Positions 1-7,431 of a DNA stretch of 8,424 nucleotides are shown piece after piece (position 1 is the stretch's first letter; the number at the start of each line of letters is the position of its first letter). The position numbers were made by a program, and so were the translations under genes. The notes beneath the pieces are model-generated. The model ran no database searches. It saw only the letters and a program-made list of their open reading frames with translations, and was not told the origin of the DNA. The stretch covers positions 1 through 8,424 of the forward strand of contig JAHFFF010000070.1 in the NCBI GenBank assembly GCA_023248095.1. The letters run 5' to 3'. The DNA comes from Candidatus Omnitrophota bacterium. GTDB lineage: Bacteria; Omnitrophota; Gorgyraeia; 1-14-0-20-64-10.

Positions 1-61
1 AAATCTAGTCAGCATTGCGGTCTTACTGAATGTTGCGCGCCCGACAGAAAACGTTGCATAA
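1..61 (+). CDS. ftsW: FtsW septal peptidoglycan polymerase, C-terminal end only (partial)
   Basis: Only the last 19 codons are in the window, read from position 2 and ending at TAA 59-61. They encode NLVSIAVLLNVARPTENVA. A hydrophobic stretch followed by a short polar tail fits the last transmembrane helix of FtsW/RodA (SEDS) proteins, which often end with a pattern like 'NL..IG.LLNI.R'. FtsW polymerises lipid II at the septum in the inner membrane. Its position directly before murG matches the classical dcw order ftsW-murG-murC, which is strong contextual support. The stop codon lies 7 nt before the preferred murG start, so the two genes are probably co-transcribed. The identification rests on a very short segment plus synteny. 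Confidence 0.72.
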   Translation, partial: NLVSIAVLLNVARPTENVA

Positions 62-68
62 TGAGGCT

Positions 69-1184
69 GTGCTCAAGGTGCTTCTGGTCTCGGGCGGGAG
101 CGGCGGGCATTTGATTCCCGCCATGACCCTCGCGCGGTCTCTTCACTCCAGCGACCGGTGCTTGATGGTCAGCACCCGCCGCCCCATCGACCAGCTCATC
201 GAGGCCTCGGCCAACGGCGACGGTTCCGCAGCCCTGGATTGGGAGGCGGTGAACCTGCAGCCCTTTACCCCTCTGTGGCGTTGGTGCGTCCCCAGCTATC
301 TCCTGCAGCAGCTCCGGGCGGTGGGAACGGTCCGGGCGATCCTCCGTCGGGAAAGGCCGGATGTGGTGGTTGGTTTCGGCGGCTACCTCAGCGCCGTGGG
401 GGTTGTGGCTGCCCGCAGCGCAGGGATCCCCTCCGTCATCCATGAACAGAACGTGATTCCGGGCCGGGCAAATCGGCTGTTGGCCCGCCTGGCCGATGCG
501 GTGGCGATCAGCTTCCCCGAAACGAAGCGGCATCTTCCTTCCCGAACCACTGTCGAGGTGACCGGAAATCCTGTCCGTTTCCAGGCGGGGTTGGTGTCCG
601 CCGAGGAGGCCCGTTCCTTTTTCGGCCTTGATTCGGAGCGCCCGGTTTTGTTGGTGATGGGCGGAAGTCAGGGCTCCAGGGCGATCAATCGGTTGGCTCT
701 GCAGATGTGGGAAGGTTGCGCCGAGGCCGAACGCCGGAAGATTCAGATTCTCCATCTGGCCGGTTCGCTGCAGGCAAAGGAGGTGGAGGAGGGGTATCGC
801 CGACTGGGGATGCGGGCTGCGGTTCTGCCTTTTTCCCCCGAGATGGATCGCGCCTTCTCCGCTGCGACGCTGGCGATCTCTCGCGCCGGGGCAACCGGGA
901 TCGCGGAGATGGTGGTGATGGGGGTCCCTTCCATTCTGATTCCTTACCCGTACGCGGGCGCGCACCAGCGGGCCAATGCGCAGTGGATGCGGTCCATCGG
1001 GGGTGCGGAGGTTTTGGAAGAGGCCACCTTGACGCCGGAACGATTGGGCCAGCAGGTGGGGGCCCTTTTGTCGGATCCGGATCGGTTGGGACGGATGCGG
1101 GCGGCGCTGCGCGCTCGAGGCGATGGCTCCGCGGCCGATCGCCTTGCGGCGGTGGTTCAACGGGTGGCGACGGAGCGAAGATGA
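69..1184 (+). CDS. murG: MurG, UDP-GlcNAc:undecaprenyl-PP-MurNAc-pentapeptide GlcNAc transferase
   Basis: MurG adds GlcNAc to lipid I to give lipid II on the cytoplasmic face of the inner membrane. The 371-residue product has the usual GT28 two-domain layout. The N-terminal domain carries the glycine-rich loop GGSGGH (residues 9-14), VGFGGYLS (101-108) and HEQNVIPGRANR (125-136). The C-terminal domain carries VTGNPVR (164-170), MGGSQGS (197-203) and the UDP-GlcNAc binding segment around SRAGATGIAE (271-280) with HQRANAQ (299-305). I chose GTG at 69 because it gives a family-like N-terminus (MLKVLLVSGGSGGH) and begins after the ftsW stop. An in-frame ATG at 30 would add 13 residues and overlap ftsW by 32 nt. 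No strong ribosome site separates the two. The stop overlaps the murC start in an ATGA. Confidence 0.95.
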   Translation: MLKVLLVSGGSGGHLIPAMTLARSLHSSDRCLMVSTRRPIDQLIEASANGDGSAALDWEAVNLQPFTPLWRWCVPSYLLQQLRAVGTVRAILRRERPDVVVGFGGYLSAVGVVAARSAGIPSVIHEQNVIPGRANRLLARLADAVAISFPETKRHLPSRTTVEVTGNPVRFQAGLVSAEEARSFFGLDSERPVLLVMGGSQGSRAINRLALQMWEGCAEAERRKIQILHLAGSLQAKEVEEGYRRLGMRAAVLPFSPEMDRAFSAATLAISRAGATGIAEMVVMGVPSILIPYPYAGAHQRANAQWMRSIGGAEVLEEATLTPERLGQQVGALLSDPDRLGRMRAALRARGDGSAADRLAAVVQRVATERR

Positions 1185-2566
1185 GGAAGAGGCCGGCGGG
1201 TAAAGTCCACTTCATCGGAATGGGCGGGATCGGAATGAGCGCGGTGGCCCAGCTCATGATGGCTCAGGGGGCGCGGGTCTCCGGGTCGGATTCCAGCGAC
1301 AACGCTTTGCTCCGGCGGATCCGGGGGATGGGAGGCAAGGTGTTCCTGGGGCACGGCTCGAAAAATCTCAATCATCCGGATCTGGTCGTTTATTCTTCGG
1401 CCATCATGCCGCAGAATCCGGAGCTGATCGCGGCCAGGAACCGGGGGATCCCCGTTCTGCATCGCGGCCAGCTTCTGGCGAAATTGGTGGCCGGCCGGCG
1501 GACAATCGCGGTGGCCGGTTCCCATGGGAAAAGCACCACCACGGGTTTGGTGGGCCAGCTTTTGCTCAATGCAGGATTGGATCCGACGCTGGCGCTCGGG
1601 GCTGAGGTAGAGGCCTTAGGAGGCAATGCCAGGACGGGGCAAGGCCGGTACGCTGTGGTGGAGGCGGATGAATCGGACGGCTCCTTCCTGTGGCTGCAGC
1701 CGGCGGTGGCGATCCTCACCAACATCGATGATGAGCACCTCGACTATTTCCGTAACCGCTCGGAGATTGAGAAGGCGTATGCCGCTTTCGCGGAGCGGAT
1801 TGTGCCGCAGGGAACGTTGATCGGCTGTGCGGATGATCCGTCGGTTCGGCGGCTCCTTTCCCGGAGTTCGCGAAGACGCCTGAGTTACGGGCTCTCCAAG
1901 CCGGCGGAGATCCGGGCGATGGAGATCCACTTGGAAGCGGGGAGGAGCCGGTACCGATGTGTGCGGGCGGGAAGGACGCTGGGATCGGTTCGCTTGCAAA
2001 TACCCGGCCTCCACAACGTGCTGAACAGCTTGGGTGTAGTGGCGGTGGCAGAGGTGCTGGGGATCCCGTTCCGTACCACGCAAACGGTATTGGAGGAGTA
2101 TCACGGTGCCAAGCGGCGTTTCCAGGTACATGCGGAGGTGCAGGGGGTGATGGTGGTGGAGGATTACGGGCATCATCCGGCTGAAATCCAGGCGACCCTT
2201 CAGGCAGCCCGAAGCTGGCCCGGGCGCAGGATCCGATGCCTGTTCCAGCCCCACCGGTACAGCCGCACCCATTTTCTTCTCAAGCGATTTGCCTCTTCCT
2301 TCGAGCAGGCGGATGAGGTGCTCCTTCTGCCGATCTACGCCGCCTCCGAGGAGCCGGTGGAGGGTATCACGGCCCGAGCGCTTTACCGCGCGCTCCGAGA
2401 GGGTGGACACAAGAAGGTGAAGTTTTGCTCTTCGGTCCAAGAGGCGCTGGGCCATCTGCAGAAAGGCTCCAGGCCCGGTGACATGGTGCTGTTCCTGGGG
2501 GCCGGAAGCGTCGGAAAATTGGCCGGCCAGTTCGTGCAACGGTTGAAGGACCGGAGGGATCGATGA
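1181..2566 (+). CDS. murC: MurC, UDP-N-acetylmuramate--L-alanine ligase
   Basis: MurC is the ATP-dependent cytoplasmic ligase that adds L-Ala to UDP-MurNAc, the first peptide step of peptidoglycan precursor synthesis. The 461 residues show all three Mur-ligase domains. The N-terminal Rossmann domain has HFIGMGGIGMS (10-20). The central ATPase domain has the P-loop GSHGKSTTT (113-121), EADESDGSF (161-169) and NIDDEHLDYF (181-190). The C-terminal domain has GLHNVLNSL (276-284), KRRFQ (311-315), EDYGHHPAEI (327-336) and FQPHRYSRT (355-363). The P-loop reads GSHGKS where many MurC proteins read GTHGKT, a conservative change. The start at 1181 forms an ATGA overlap with murG, and GGAG at 1172-1175 is correctly spaced. 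The reading frame is open far upstream inside murG only because of the GC-rich sequence. Length is typical for the family. Confidence 0.96.
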   Translation: MRKRPAGKVHFIGMGGIGMSAVAQLMMAQGARVSGSDSSDNALLRRIRGMGGKVFLGHGSKNLNHPDLVVYSSAIMPQNPELIAARNRGIPVLHRGQLLAKLVAGRRTIAVAGSHGKSTTTGLVGQLLLNAGLDPTLALGAEVEALGGNARTGQGRYAVVEADESDGSFLWLQPAVAILTNIDDEHLDYFRNRSEIEKAYAAFAERIVPQGTLIGCADDPSVRRLLSRSSRRRLSYGLSKPAEIRAMEIHLEAGRSRYRCVRAGRTLGSVRLQIPGLHNVLNSLGVVAVAEVLGIPFRTTQTVLEEYHGAKRRFQVHAEVQGVMVVEDYGHHPAEIQATLQAARSWPGRRIRCLFQPHRYSRTHFLLKRFASSFEQADEVLLLPIYAASEEPVEGITARALYRALREGGHKKVKFCSSVQEALGHLQKGSRPGDMVLFLGAGSVGKLAGQFVQRLKDRRDR

Positions 2567-3483
2567 CCCAGCGGACAGCTCTTCGTGAGGAATTGCTGGT
2601 GGCGGCGCCGGGGCGCGTGCGGTTCGAGGAGCCGATGCGGCTGCACACGAGCTTCCACATCGGCGGGCCGGCGGAGATCTGGGCGGAGCCGCAGGATCCG
2701 GAAGAGTTGCGCAGGCTGCTGGGGATTGCCGCGGAGGCGGCGATTCCGGTGACGATGGTCGGCGGCGGCGCGAACCTGCTCGTGCGGGATGAAGGAATCC
2801 CCGGCTTGGTCGTTCACTTGAGCGGTCCCGGTTTTCAAACGTTCCGACGGACTGAGGAAGGAGTCGTTGCGGGGGCGGCCCTTCCTTTGGAGTGGTTGAT
2901 CCGCCGGGCGCAGGAGGCCGGCTTAAGCGGGGTGGAGTTTTTGGCCGGTGTGCCGGGCCACGTGGGCGGCGCAGTCCGGATGAATGCCGGCACGCACGAC
3001 GACGAGGGGGAATTCCATCATTTCGGTGATTGCATCCATTCCATTCAGGTGATGGATCTCGACGGGCAGGTCCGCCTGCTGCCCGCGGAGGCCATCGGCT
3101 TCGCCTATCGCTCGACGAATCTAAACGGGCGGATCGTGTTGTCGGCTACGCTGAAGCTTTCGCGCGACGATCCCAGGGCCATCGCCCAGCGCGTGCAGCG
3201 CCTGTGGGCCTTCAAGAAAAAGACGCAGGATTGGAGTGCCCCGAGCGTAGGGTGCATCTTCAAGAACCCCCCTGAGAAAAGCGCGGGATGGATGATTGAC
3301 CAGGCGGGCCTGAAGGGCTATCAGGTGGGAGGGGCGATGATCTCCACCCGGCATGCCAACTTCATGCTAAACTCCGGGAACGCCCGCGCCGCCGATCTCT
3401 TTTCCCTCATCGAGGAGGCACGAGCGCGGGTGCTGCAAAAATACGGGGTGAAGCTGGAGCTGGAGGTGCAGGTGCTGCCATGA
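2563..3483 (+). CDS. murB: MurB, UDP-N-acetylenolpyruvoylglucosamine reductase (type II)
   Basis: MurB is the cytoplasmic FAD/NADPH enzyme that reduces UDP-GlcNAc-enolpyruvate to UDP-MurNAc. The 306-residue protein has the FAD-binding segments HTSFHIGGPAE (28-38) and GGGANLLVRDEG (67-78), then FLAGVPGHVGGAVRMNAG (126-143), AYRSTNL (181-187) with the expected catalytic Arg183, and a C-terminal domain with VGCIFKNP (229-236), HANFMLNSG (264-272) and an acidic LELEV end (298-302) that should supply the catalytic Glu. The short form without the extra loop of the E. coli enzyme points to type II. The proton-donating serine of E. coli MurB is Cys231 here, a substitution I believe occurs in other type II enzymes. 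The start is fixed by an ATGA overlap with murC and a good GGAGG at 2553-2557. The end overlaps ddl. Confidence 0.96.
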   Translation: MTQRTALREELLVAAPGRVRFEEPMRLHTSFHIGGPAEIWAEPQDPEELRRLLGIAAEAAIPVTMVGGGANLLVRDEGIPGLVVHLSGPGFQTFRRTEEGVVAGAALPLEWLIRRAQEAGLSGVEFLAGVPGHVGGAVRMNAGTHDDEGEFHHFGDCIHSIQVMDLDGQVRLLPAEAIGFAYRSTNLNGRIVLSATLKLSRDDPRAIAQRVQRLWAFKKKTQDWSAPSVGCIFKNPPEKSAGWMIDQAGLKGYQVGGAMISTRHANFMLNSGNARAADLFSLIEEARARVLQKYGVKLELEVQVLP

Positions 3484-4430
3484 CCTTTGAGCTGGGCGCG
3501 ATCGGCGTTCTCTGCGGCGGGCCCTCCCGCGAAAGGGAAATCTCCCTGCGCAGCGGTCAGGCGGTCCACGAGGCGCTTCAATCACTCGGGCTGCCGTCGA
3601 GGTTGCTGGCCCTCTCGAAGGATCCGGAGCAGATCCCGGAGGAATTAAAGGCGGCCAAGCTCGGCTGCGCCTTCATCGCACTCCACGGATACTTCGGCGA
3701 GGATGGCACCATCCAGGCATTGCTTGAGCAGATGAGGATTCCCTACACCGGTTCTCCACCGGAGGCCTGTCACTATGGGCTGGACAAGGTTCACTGCCGG
3801 AGGAAGTGGCTGGCGGTGGGCCTGCCGGTTCCGCAGTGGAGGCTGGCCGATTCCGCGAGCGCGATCACCGAGGCAAGTGAGATGAAGTTTCCCCTGGTGG
3901 TCAAACCGATCTCCGAAGGTTCCTCCCTGGGTATGAGCATCATCGATTCCTTGGAGGAGTTGCCGGAGGCCGTGAAGGTGGCTGTCCCTTACGGCAATCA
4001 GCTCATCCTGGAGGAATACCTGGCGGGGCCGGAGCTGACGGTGGGCATCCTGCAGGATCAGCCTCTGCCGGTGATTCAGATTGTCCCAAAGAGGCGCTTT
4101 TACGATTACACCGCCAAGTATACGCCGGGCATGACGGACTATTTGGTGCCGGCCCCTTTGTCCGACGAGGTGGCGAAGGCGGCCCAAGATCTGGCGCTGC
4201 AGGCGCATGAGACGCTGGGCTGCAGCTCCTTCTCCCGGGTGGATATGATCCTTGCCCACGGGCGGGGCCCGGTGTTGCTGGAGATCAATACCATGCCCGG
4301 GTTAACGCAGACCAGCCTTCTTCCCAAGGCGGCCGCGGCCGTCGGCATCTCCTTTCCGGAGCTGTGCAGGCAGATGCTCCATTCCGCTATGAAGCGTGCG
4401 ACAATGGTATCGGTGCACCATGAAGGCTGA
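3480..4430 (+). CDS. ddl: D-alanine--D-alanine ligase
   Basis: Ddl joins two D-Ala molecules using ATP to make the dipeptide at the end of the muropeptide stem. The 316-residue ATP-grasp protein contains GGPSREREISL (13-23), HGYFGEDG (69-76), YTGS (89-92), the ATP-loop SEGSSLGMS (145-153), FYDYTAKY (207-214), SRVDM (252-256) and EINTMPGLT (268-276). By alignment with E. coli DdlB, Glu18, Ser148/Ser149, Tyr214, Arg253 and Asn270 match the catalytic and substrate residues. The Tyr at 214 favours D-Ala-D-Ala rather than D-Ala-D-Lac specificity. The ATG overlaps the murB stop as ATGA. The last codons overlap the ftsQ start by 11 nt. Placement between murB and ftsQ is the classical ddlB position in dcw clusters. 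Confidence 0.96.
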   Translation: MTFELGAIGVLCGGPSREREISLRSGQAVHEALQSLGLPSRLLALSKDPEQIPEELKAAKLGCAFIALHGYFGEDGTIQALLEQMRIPYTGSPPEACHYGLDKVHCRRKWLAVGLPVPQWRLADSASAITEASEMKFPLVVKPISEGSSLGMSIIDSLEELPEAVKVAVPYGNQLILEEYLAGPELTVGILQDQPLPVIQIVPKRRFYDYTAKYTPGMTDYLVPAPLSDEVAKAAQDLALQAHETLGCSSFSRVDMILAHGRGPVLLEINTMPGLTQTSLLPKAAAAVGISFPELCRQMLHSAMKRATMVSVHHEG

Positions 4431-5208
4431 AAAGAAACTTTCCTCGCGAAGGACGGTCTTGCTGAGCGTCAGTTTCTTCTCGGGGATTGCGATGCTGTTG
4501 GCGGCCCAAGGGGCCATTGATGAGTTCCTTTCTCATCCCGCTTTCCTCGTGAAGGAGGTGGAGGTCCAGTGGCCCGAGGGGGTCAAGTCCAGGCCCCGCC
4601 GGTTCCGTCTGAACCCGCCGACCTCTATCTTTCGTGTGGATCTCAAGACCCTCGGCTACGCGTTCCAAAGGCGCTATCCCAGCGTAGAGGTGGAGAGCGT
4701 CGAGCGGGTGATGCCCAACCGGCTTGTTGCGACGATGCGACCGAGAAGGATCGTCGGCCAGGTCAACCTCAGCGGATCCTACTATTTGGTGAGCGATGAT
4801 GGAGTGGTGGTGGCGCCGGCCAGCAGCGTGGCCCGGCCGGAACTTCCCATCCTCCTGCTGGATGGATTCCGAGGACCGCTGCGGGTGGGCAGCGGGTTGG
4901 AGTCCCCCAGCTTTTGGAAGGCCTCGGAGCTGCTGGCCACCATTCATCGCGATGGAGGGATTGCCGGACATCGGGTCGCCAGTATCCGGGTCAGCGGGCA
5001 GGATCTGTTTCTCTTGCTCGATTGCGGAGCGGAGATCCGATTTTCCGGTGATCACCTTGCTGTCGGCTGGCAACATCTGGTGGGATTGCTCAGAAACCGG
5101 CCGGAGCTCTTAAAGCAGGCGAACTACTTGGATCTTCGGTTCGAAGATCCCGTGATCGGAGAAAAAGCGAAATCTCGTGAAAAGGCCAAACGTTCTCGCC
5201 GGGCTTGA
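4420..5208 (+). CDS. ftsQ: FtsQ/DivIB-type cell division protein
   Basis: FtsQ is a single-pass inner-membrane divisome protein that links the FtsBL complex to early division proteins. The 262-residue product has a basic cytosolic tail (MKAEKKLSSRR), one transmembrane helix at about 13-31, then a POTRA-like domain at about 42-112 that begins FLVKEVEVQ and ends with the RVMPNRLVATMRPRR segment, where family members usually have 'P..l.i.v.eR.P'. A beta domain follows, with the YYLVSDDGVVV turn (121-131), LPILLLDG (142-149) and NYLDLRF (235-241), the counterpart of the conserved 'DLRf' near the FtsQ end. The tail after 247 is Lys/Arg-rich. ATG 4420 was chosen over GTG 4396 because it puts the usual short basic tail before the helix. 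Sequence conservation is low, as is normal for FtsQ, so the call leans on architecture and synteny. Confidence 0.88.
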   Translation: MKAEKKLSSRRTVLLSVSFFSGIAMLLAAQGAIDEFLSHPAFLVKEVEVQWPEGVKSRPRRFRLNPPTSIFRVDLKTLGYAFQRRYPSVEVESVERVMPNRLVATMRPRRIVGQVNLSGSYYLVSDDGVVVAPASSVARPELPILLLDGFRGPLRVGSGLESPSFWKASELLATIHRDGGIAGHRVASIRVSGQDLFLLLDCGAEIRFSGDHLAVGWQHLVGLLRNRPELLKQANYLDLRFEDPVIGEKAKSREKAKRSRRA

Positions 5209-6406
5209 GTTAGGCCCGCGCCAATTCGTCCTGGCTGCGGGCCAGATCGAGGATTCTCAGCGCCTGGTCATTCAGGCGGTCGAGGCGGTCCCTGCGCAGG
5301 GATTCGAGCGGGACGGCCTGAGTGACCCGGTGGAGTGCGCTGACGCCGTCACCCGGCTGGTCCGCCAGGCGGAGCGCTCCCTCACCGCCCGGCTTTCCGC
5401 GGCGACCGTCGCCTTTCCCACCCAGCAGATGAAAAGCTTCAACGCCAGCGCCTCCATCCCCATTCCGGATCCCGGGGCCGGCATCTCCCGTCAGGACGAG
5501 GGAAAGGTCATCAGCACCTGCCGGTCCCTCTCGTTGGACTACGACCGCCAGATCCTGCACTCCTTTGAGCGCAGCTTCGGCGTGGACGGGCAATCTGGCG
5601 TCAAGAATCCCATCGGCCTGTCGGGAAAGAAGCTGGCGGTCGACCTCCATCTGGTCACGGCCTTGAACCTCGGTGTGCAAAATCTCACGCGGGTATTGAG
5701 CCGCGCCGGCCTGGAGGTGGAGAACTTCGTCCTGCCCAGCCTGGGCGCTGCGGAGGCGGTCCTGAGCGATTTGGACCGGGATATCGGCGTCACCTTGATT
5801 CGGATCAGCGATTTCCAGATGGAGGTGGTCCTCTTCGACGACGGGGAACCTCGCGAGACCTTCTTGATCCCCGGCGGGACCGAGGATCTGCTGGAAAACA
5901 TCTCCCGCTCTCTCAAGCTGCCGACGGTTTCCGCCGAGCACCTGTTGGAGCAGGTCTCGACGGTCGAGGAGCTCTCGGAAGAGAAGGCCGCGCTTCCGCT
6001 GCGGGCCGGCCTGGGGGCCTCCGTCCGCACATTCCCGCAGGGGCAGGTGGTTCAGCTCGTCCGCGCCCGCGCGAAGGATCTGCTTCATCGGGTTCAACGC
6101 CGGCTCGGCAGCAACCCGATCTTTCTCGACTCCGCCTCCGGCGTGGTCATCGTGGGCCCGCTGGCCCGCCTGGAAGGATTTCTTGAGATGGCGGAGGAGC
6201 TGTTCAACATGCCGGTGCGGCTGGGAATGGTCAAGGATGTGGAATTGGCCGACGGCAAGTCCCTGCGGGTCCACGATACGACGGCGGTCGGCCTTCTCCG
6301 TTACAGCGCCAAGCGCCGCCTGGCCACCGTCCGTTACTCCCCCACAACGCCCCCCTGGCTCCGCCCCCTCGAAACCGTCCAGCGCCTCCTGCAGGAATAC
6401 TTCTAG
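5177..6406 (+). CDS. ftsA: FtsA-type divisome protein with degenerate nucleotide site
   Basis: FtsA is the actin-like protein that anchors FtsZ filaments to the inner membrane. The 409-residue product aligns with FtsA along its length. GLELG (9-13) is the phosphate-1 region, a 1C-like subdomain lies at about 84-165 with VDGQSGVKNPIGLSGKKL (136-153), the SHS2-like segment is followed by IPGGTEDL (231-238), and GVVIVGPLARLEG (322-334) is the adenosine region. The C-terminus, PPWLRPLETVQRLLQEYF, could form the amphipathic membrane-targeting helix typical of FtsA. Key ATP-site residues are missing. The Thr of the GLEIGT motif is Pro14. The phosphate-2 motif DIGGGT is RISDFQ (209-214). The GG of the adenosine motif is GP (327-328). 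The start is GTG 5177, inside the end of ftsQ (32-nt overlap), with only a weak upstream GGAG. No ftsZ follows. Confidence 0.85.
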   Translation: MKRPNVLAGLELGPRQFVLAAGQIEDSQRLVIQAVEAVPAQGFERDGLSDPVECADAVTRLVRQAERSLTARLSAATVAFPTQQMKSFNASASIPIPDPGAGISRQDEGKVISTCRSLSLDYDRQILHSFERSFGVDGQSGVKNPIGLSGKKLAVDLHLVTALNLGVQNLTRVLSRAGLEVENFVLPSLGAAEAVLSDLDRDIGVTLIRISDFQMEVVLFDDGEPRETFLIPGGTEDLLENISRSLKLPTVSAEHLLEQVSTVEELSEEKAALPLRAGLGASVRTFPQGQVVQLVRARAKDLLHRVQRRLGSNPIFLDSASGVVIVGPLARLEGFLEMAEELFNMPVRLGMVKDVELADGKSLRVHDTTAVGLLRYSAKRRLATVRYSPTTPPWLRPLETVQRLLQEYF

Positions 6407-6581
6407 GAATCGGCCAGAGAAAAAACTGGTAACTTTTACCCGCCGAGCGTACCCGAAAATGGCCGAGTCGTTGGTTTTGGAAGCTTACCTTCGGGTGTCC
6501 TAACCCCTTGTTCAGGTTTCCCCCCACCTGCTTCAATTCCATACCCTTGCTCTTCCAATTAAGCAAAGCACATATACCAAG
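6407..6581. other. Convergent intergenic region between ftsA and a membrane-protein gene
   Basis: These 175 bases separate the end of ftsA (+) from the end of the membrane-protein gene (-). Both transcripts should stop here, but I see no convincing intrinsic terminator. Three short inverted repeats are present: GGTAA/TTACC at 6428-6440, ACC-TTCG-GGT at 6487-6496, and CAGGT/ACCTG at 6513-6530. None has a long GC stem followed by a T-run on either strand. Base composition changes from GC-rich to mixed across this stretch, marking the edge of the accessory region. Confidence 0.5.
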
Positions 6582-7226
6582 CTATTTGTCTGACCTCTTC
6601 CAGGACCGTGCCTTCCAAATATCCTTCAGAGGAAGTTCGAATGGTTCTGTGGTAGGCCAAGGTTTGTACTTCACCTGGATTTCGTCCCAATGTTTGAGCG
6701 TATAACGACAGAGAAGTACCATATAATTTCCAAGTGTTGCCACAGTAAAGAGGAACGCCGACCCTAGTGAACCAGTCAAATTGTGCTCAAGTGTCGCACC
6801 CCCGATAGGAGGGGGGATCCTTGGAAGATTGGAAAAGGAGAGGCACCAAGCAAGACCAACGGACAGCAGCCATCCAGTGGCCACAGATATTGCCAGGCGG
6901 CGTGCATGCCTGCTCTTGAAAAAGGTCAGAACTCGAAGGGCAGAATCATCCAACTCAGAGAGTTTCATTCGTCTCTTCATCCATAATTCTGCGGAGAAAA
7001 ACAGATTGGGTGGTCGAAAAAATACCCAGAAGGTCGAAAGCCACACTCCAGCTCCAAGGCACACAAAAGGGAATACTCCGCCAAGGCTATAAGCTGTGAA
7101 TAAAGCAAGAAGGCCGGTCCCTATGGAGCCAATATGAAGAGTTAAGGAGCCGTAGTTCATCAGAATGTGCTTGGGACTATCTGGAGGCACGAACTGTATG
7201 AACCTATTACTTTTTCGTGTCGTCAT
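6582..7226 (-). CDS. Unrecognised multi-pass membrane protein
   Basis: I do not recognise this family. The 214-residue product has four likely transmembrane helices at about 28-48, 49-70, 110-130 and 153-174. The first two form a hairpin, and a basic, polar loop (about 71-109, with MKRRMKLSELDD and FFKSRHARR) separates it from the third. The N-terminus (MTTRKSNRF) and the C-terminal 40 residues are basic to polar and probably cytosolic. There is no signal-peptide cleavage site or catalytic motif that I can see. ATG 7226 is preferred. An in-frame TTG at 7250 would add eight residues (MARNKKTV), and neither start has a clear ribosome site. It is an isolated gene, lower in GC than the dcw genes and convergent with ftsA. 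A role as a membrane-bound immunity or accessory protein of the nearby toxin-like locus is possible but unsupported. Confidence 0.7.
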   Translation of the reverse strand: MTTRKSNRFIQFVPPDSPKHILMNYGSLTLHIGSIGTGLLALFTAYSLGGVFPFVCLGAGVWLSTFWVFFRPPNLFFSAELWMKRRMKLSELDDSALRVLTFFKSRHARRLAISVATGWLLSVGLAWCLSFSNLPRIPPPIGGATLEHNLTGSLGSAFLFTVATLGNYMVLLCRYTLKHWDEIQVKYKPWPTTEPFELPLKDIWKARSWKRSDK

Positions 7227-7431
7227 AACTGTTTTTTTGTTGCGTGCCAAAGACAGAAAACGGAACCTGTTGCCACACCGTGTACGTTACTCCTTGAGTC
7301 CTGGTGCCAATGGGCTTCTGTATAATGTTAGAGTTTTACCCCCTCTTGAATCTGAATAGAGAACGCTACTTCTCCCCGGGGAAATTGTTTAAGCTTGCAT
7401 CCCTTCTGCAGCTCTATTTGAAACCAAGCGT
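7227..7431. other. Intergenic region upstream of the membrane-protein gene
   Basis: No gene is supported in these 205 bases. They should hold the promoter of the leftward membrane-protein gene, but I could not find a well-spaced -35/-10 pair on the - strand. A perfect TATAAT occurs on the + strand at 7321-7326, but no spaced -35 box or rightward gene goes with it. The right end, next to the RHS relic, contains no recognisable coding remnant. Confidence 0.4.

Noticed and set aside
9..1160. Long open frame on the - strand across murG, and similar - strand frames across murC, ddl and ftsA
   Set aside because: These are antisense shadows of strongly supported genes in GC-rich DNA. Their peptides are His/Pro/Arg-rich and match no family.
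707..1180. Long upstream extension of the murC reading frame into murG
   Set aside because: The extension is low-complexity Gly/Arg-rich peptide caused by GC-rich murG codons. The MurC family N-terminus and a good ribosome site place the start at 1181.
6428..6440. GGTAA/TTACC hairpin after ftsA as a terminator
   Set aside because: The stem is only 5 bp with a 3-base loop, is low in GC and is not followed by a T-run.
7321..7326. Perfect TATAAT on the + strand as a promoter
   Set aside because: The nearest -35-like TTGAGT is 21 bases away, and no + strand gene follows.
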